Shown here: positions 5,746 to 5,747 of the stretch, piece after piece
How positions within the stretch are numbered: the first letter of the stretch is position 1
Layout of the letters: the number at the start of each line of letters is the position of its first letter
DNA from: an uncultured Rhizobiaceae group bacterium
GTDB taxonomy: Bacteria > Pseudomonadota > Alphaproteobacteria > Rhizobiales > Rhizobiaceae
Reading direction: 5' to 3'
DNA: 5,747 nt
Assembly: GCA_938009335.1 (NCBI GenBank)
Contig: CALLHT010000286.1
Location: 1-5,747, forward strand
Notes under the pieces: model-generated
Databases searched by the model: none
What the model saw: the letters and a program-made list of their open reading frames with translations, nothing else
Told to the model about the DNA's origin: nothing
Program-made: the position numbers and the translations under genes

Positions 5746-5747
5746 AA

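Overview
The window looks like chromosomal or large-replicon DNA from an alphaproteobacterium, most likely Rhizobiales/Hyphomicrobiales or a close relative. The best evidence is a RirA-type Rrf2 regulator whose three cysteines (C91, C99, C105) match the rhizobial iron regulator, together with a near-perfect Irr-type box and a RirA-type IRO core upstream of the last gene. RirA and Irr acting together is a known alphaproteobacterial arrangement. Base composition looks roughly balanced by eye, lower than in many terrestrial rhizobia. The genus cannot be given.

Left part (1-3838, + strand): four tightly coupled genes of a DppBCDF/OppBCDF-type peptide (or related solute) ABC importer: two permeases, then two ATPases. 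The first permease is cut by the left edge and has lost only a few residues. Every junction is an ATGA or TGATG overlap with its own Shine-Dalgarno, so the genes are probably translationally coupled. No substrate-binding protein is present; it is expected upstream, outside the window. Both ATPases end in the oligo/dipeptide C-terminal domain with the same CX5CX6CX17C pattern.

Middle (3836-4692, - strand): a metallo-beta-lactamase of the N-acyl homoserine lactonase family converges on the transporter operon. Its stop codon and that of the last transporter gene lie in one 19-bp perfect palindrome. A 126-bp divergent promoter region (4693-4818) separates it from rirA.

Right part (4819-5747): rirA (+) converges on a Bfd-like [2Fe-2S] protein gene (-), their stop codons overlapping by 4 bp. 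Upstream of the Bfd-like gene, 156 bp of AT-rich DNA carries an Irr-type box, an IRO-type core and a GGAG ribosome binding site at the very right edge, so another + strand gene should start within a few bases after the window. This half is an iron-homeostasis locus: an Fe-S iron sensor, an iron-release ferredoxin and a divergent control region that both iron regulators may read.

Nothing in the window is clearly a new system. The most interesting material is the dual-box regulatory region, the Bfd-like protein with enlarged cysteine spacing and a C-terminal extension, and the pairing of a lactonase with an iron regulator. There are no RNA genes, mobile elements or CRISPR arrays that I can see.
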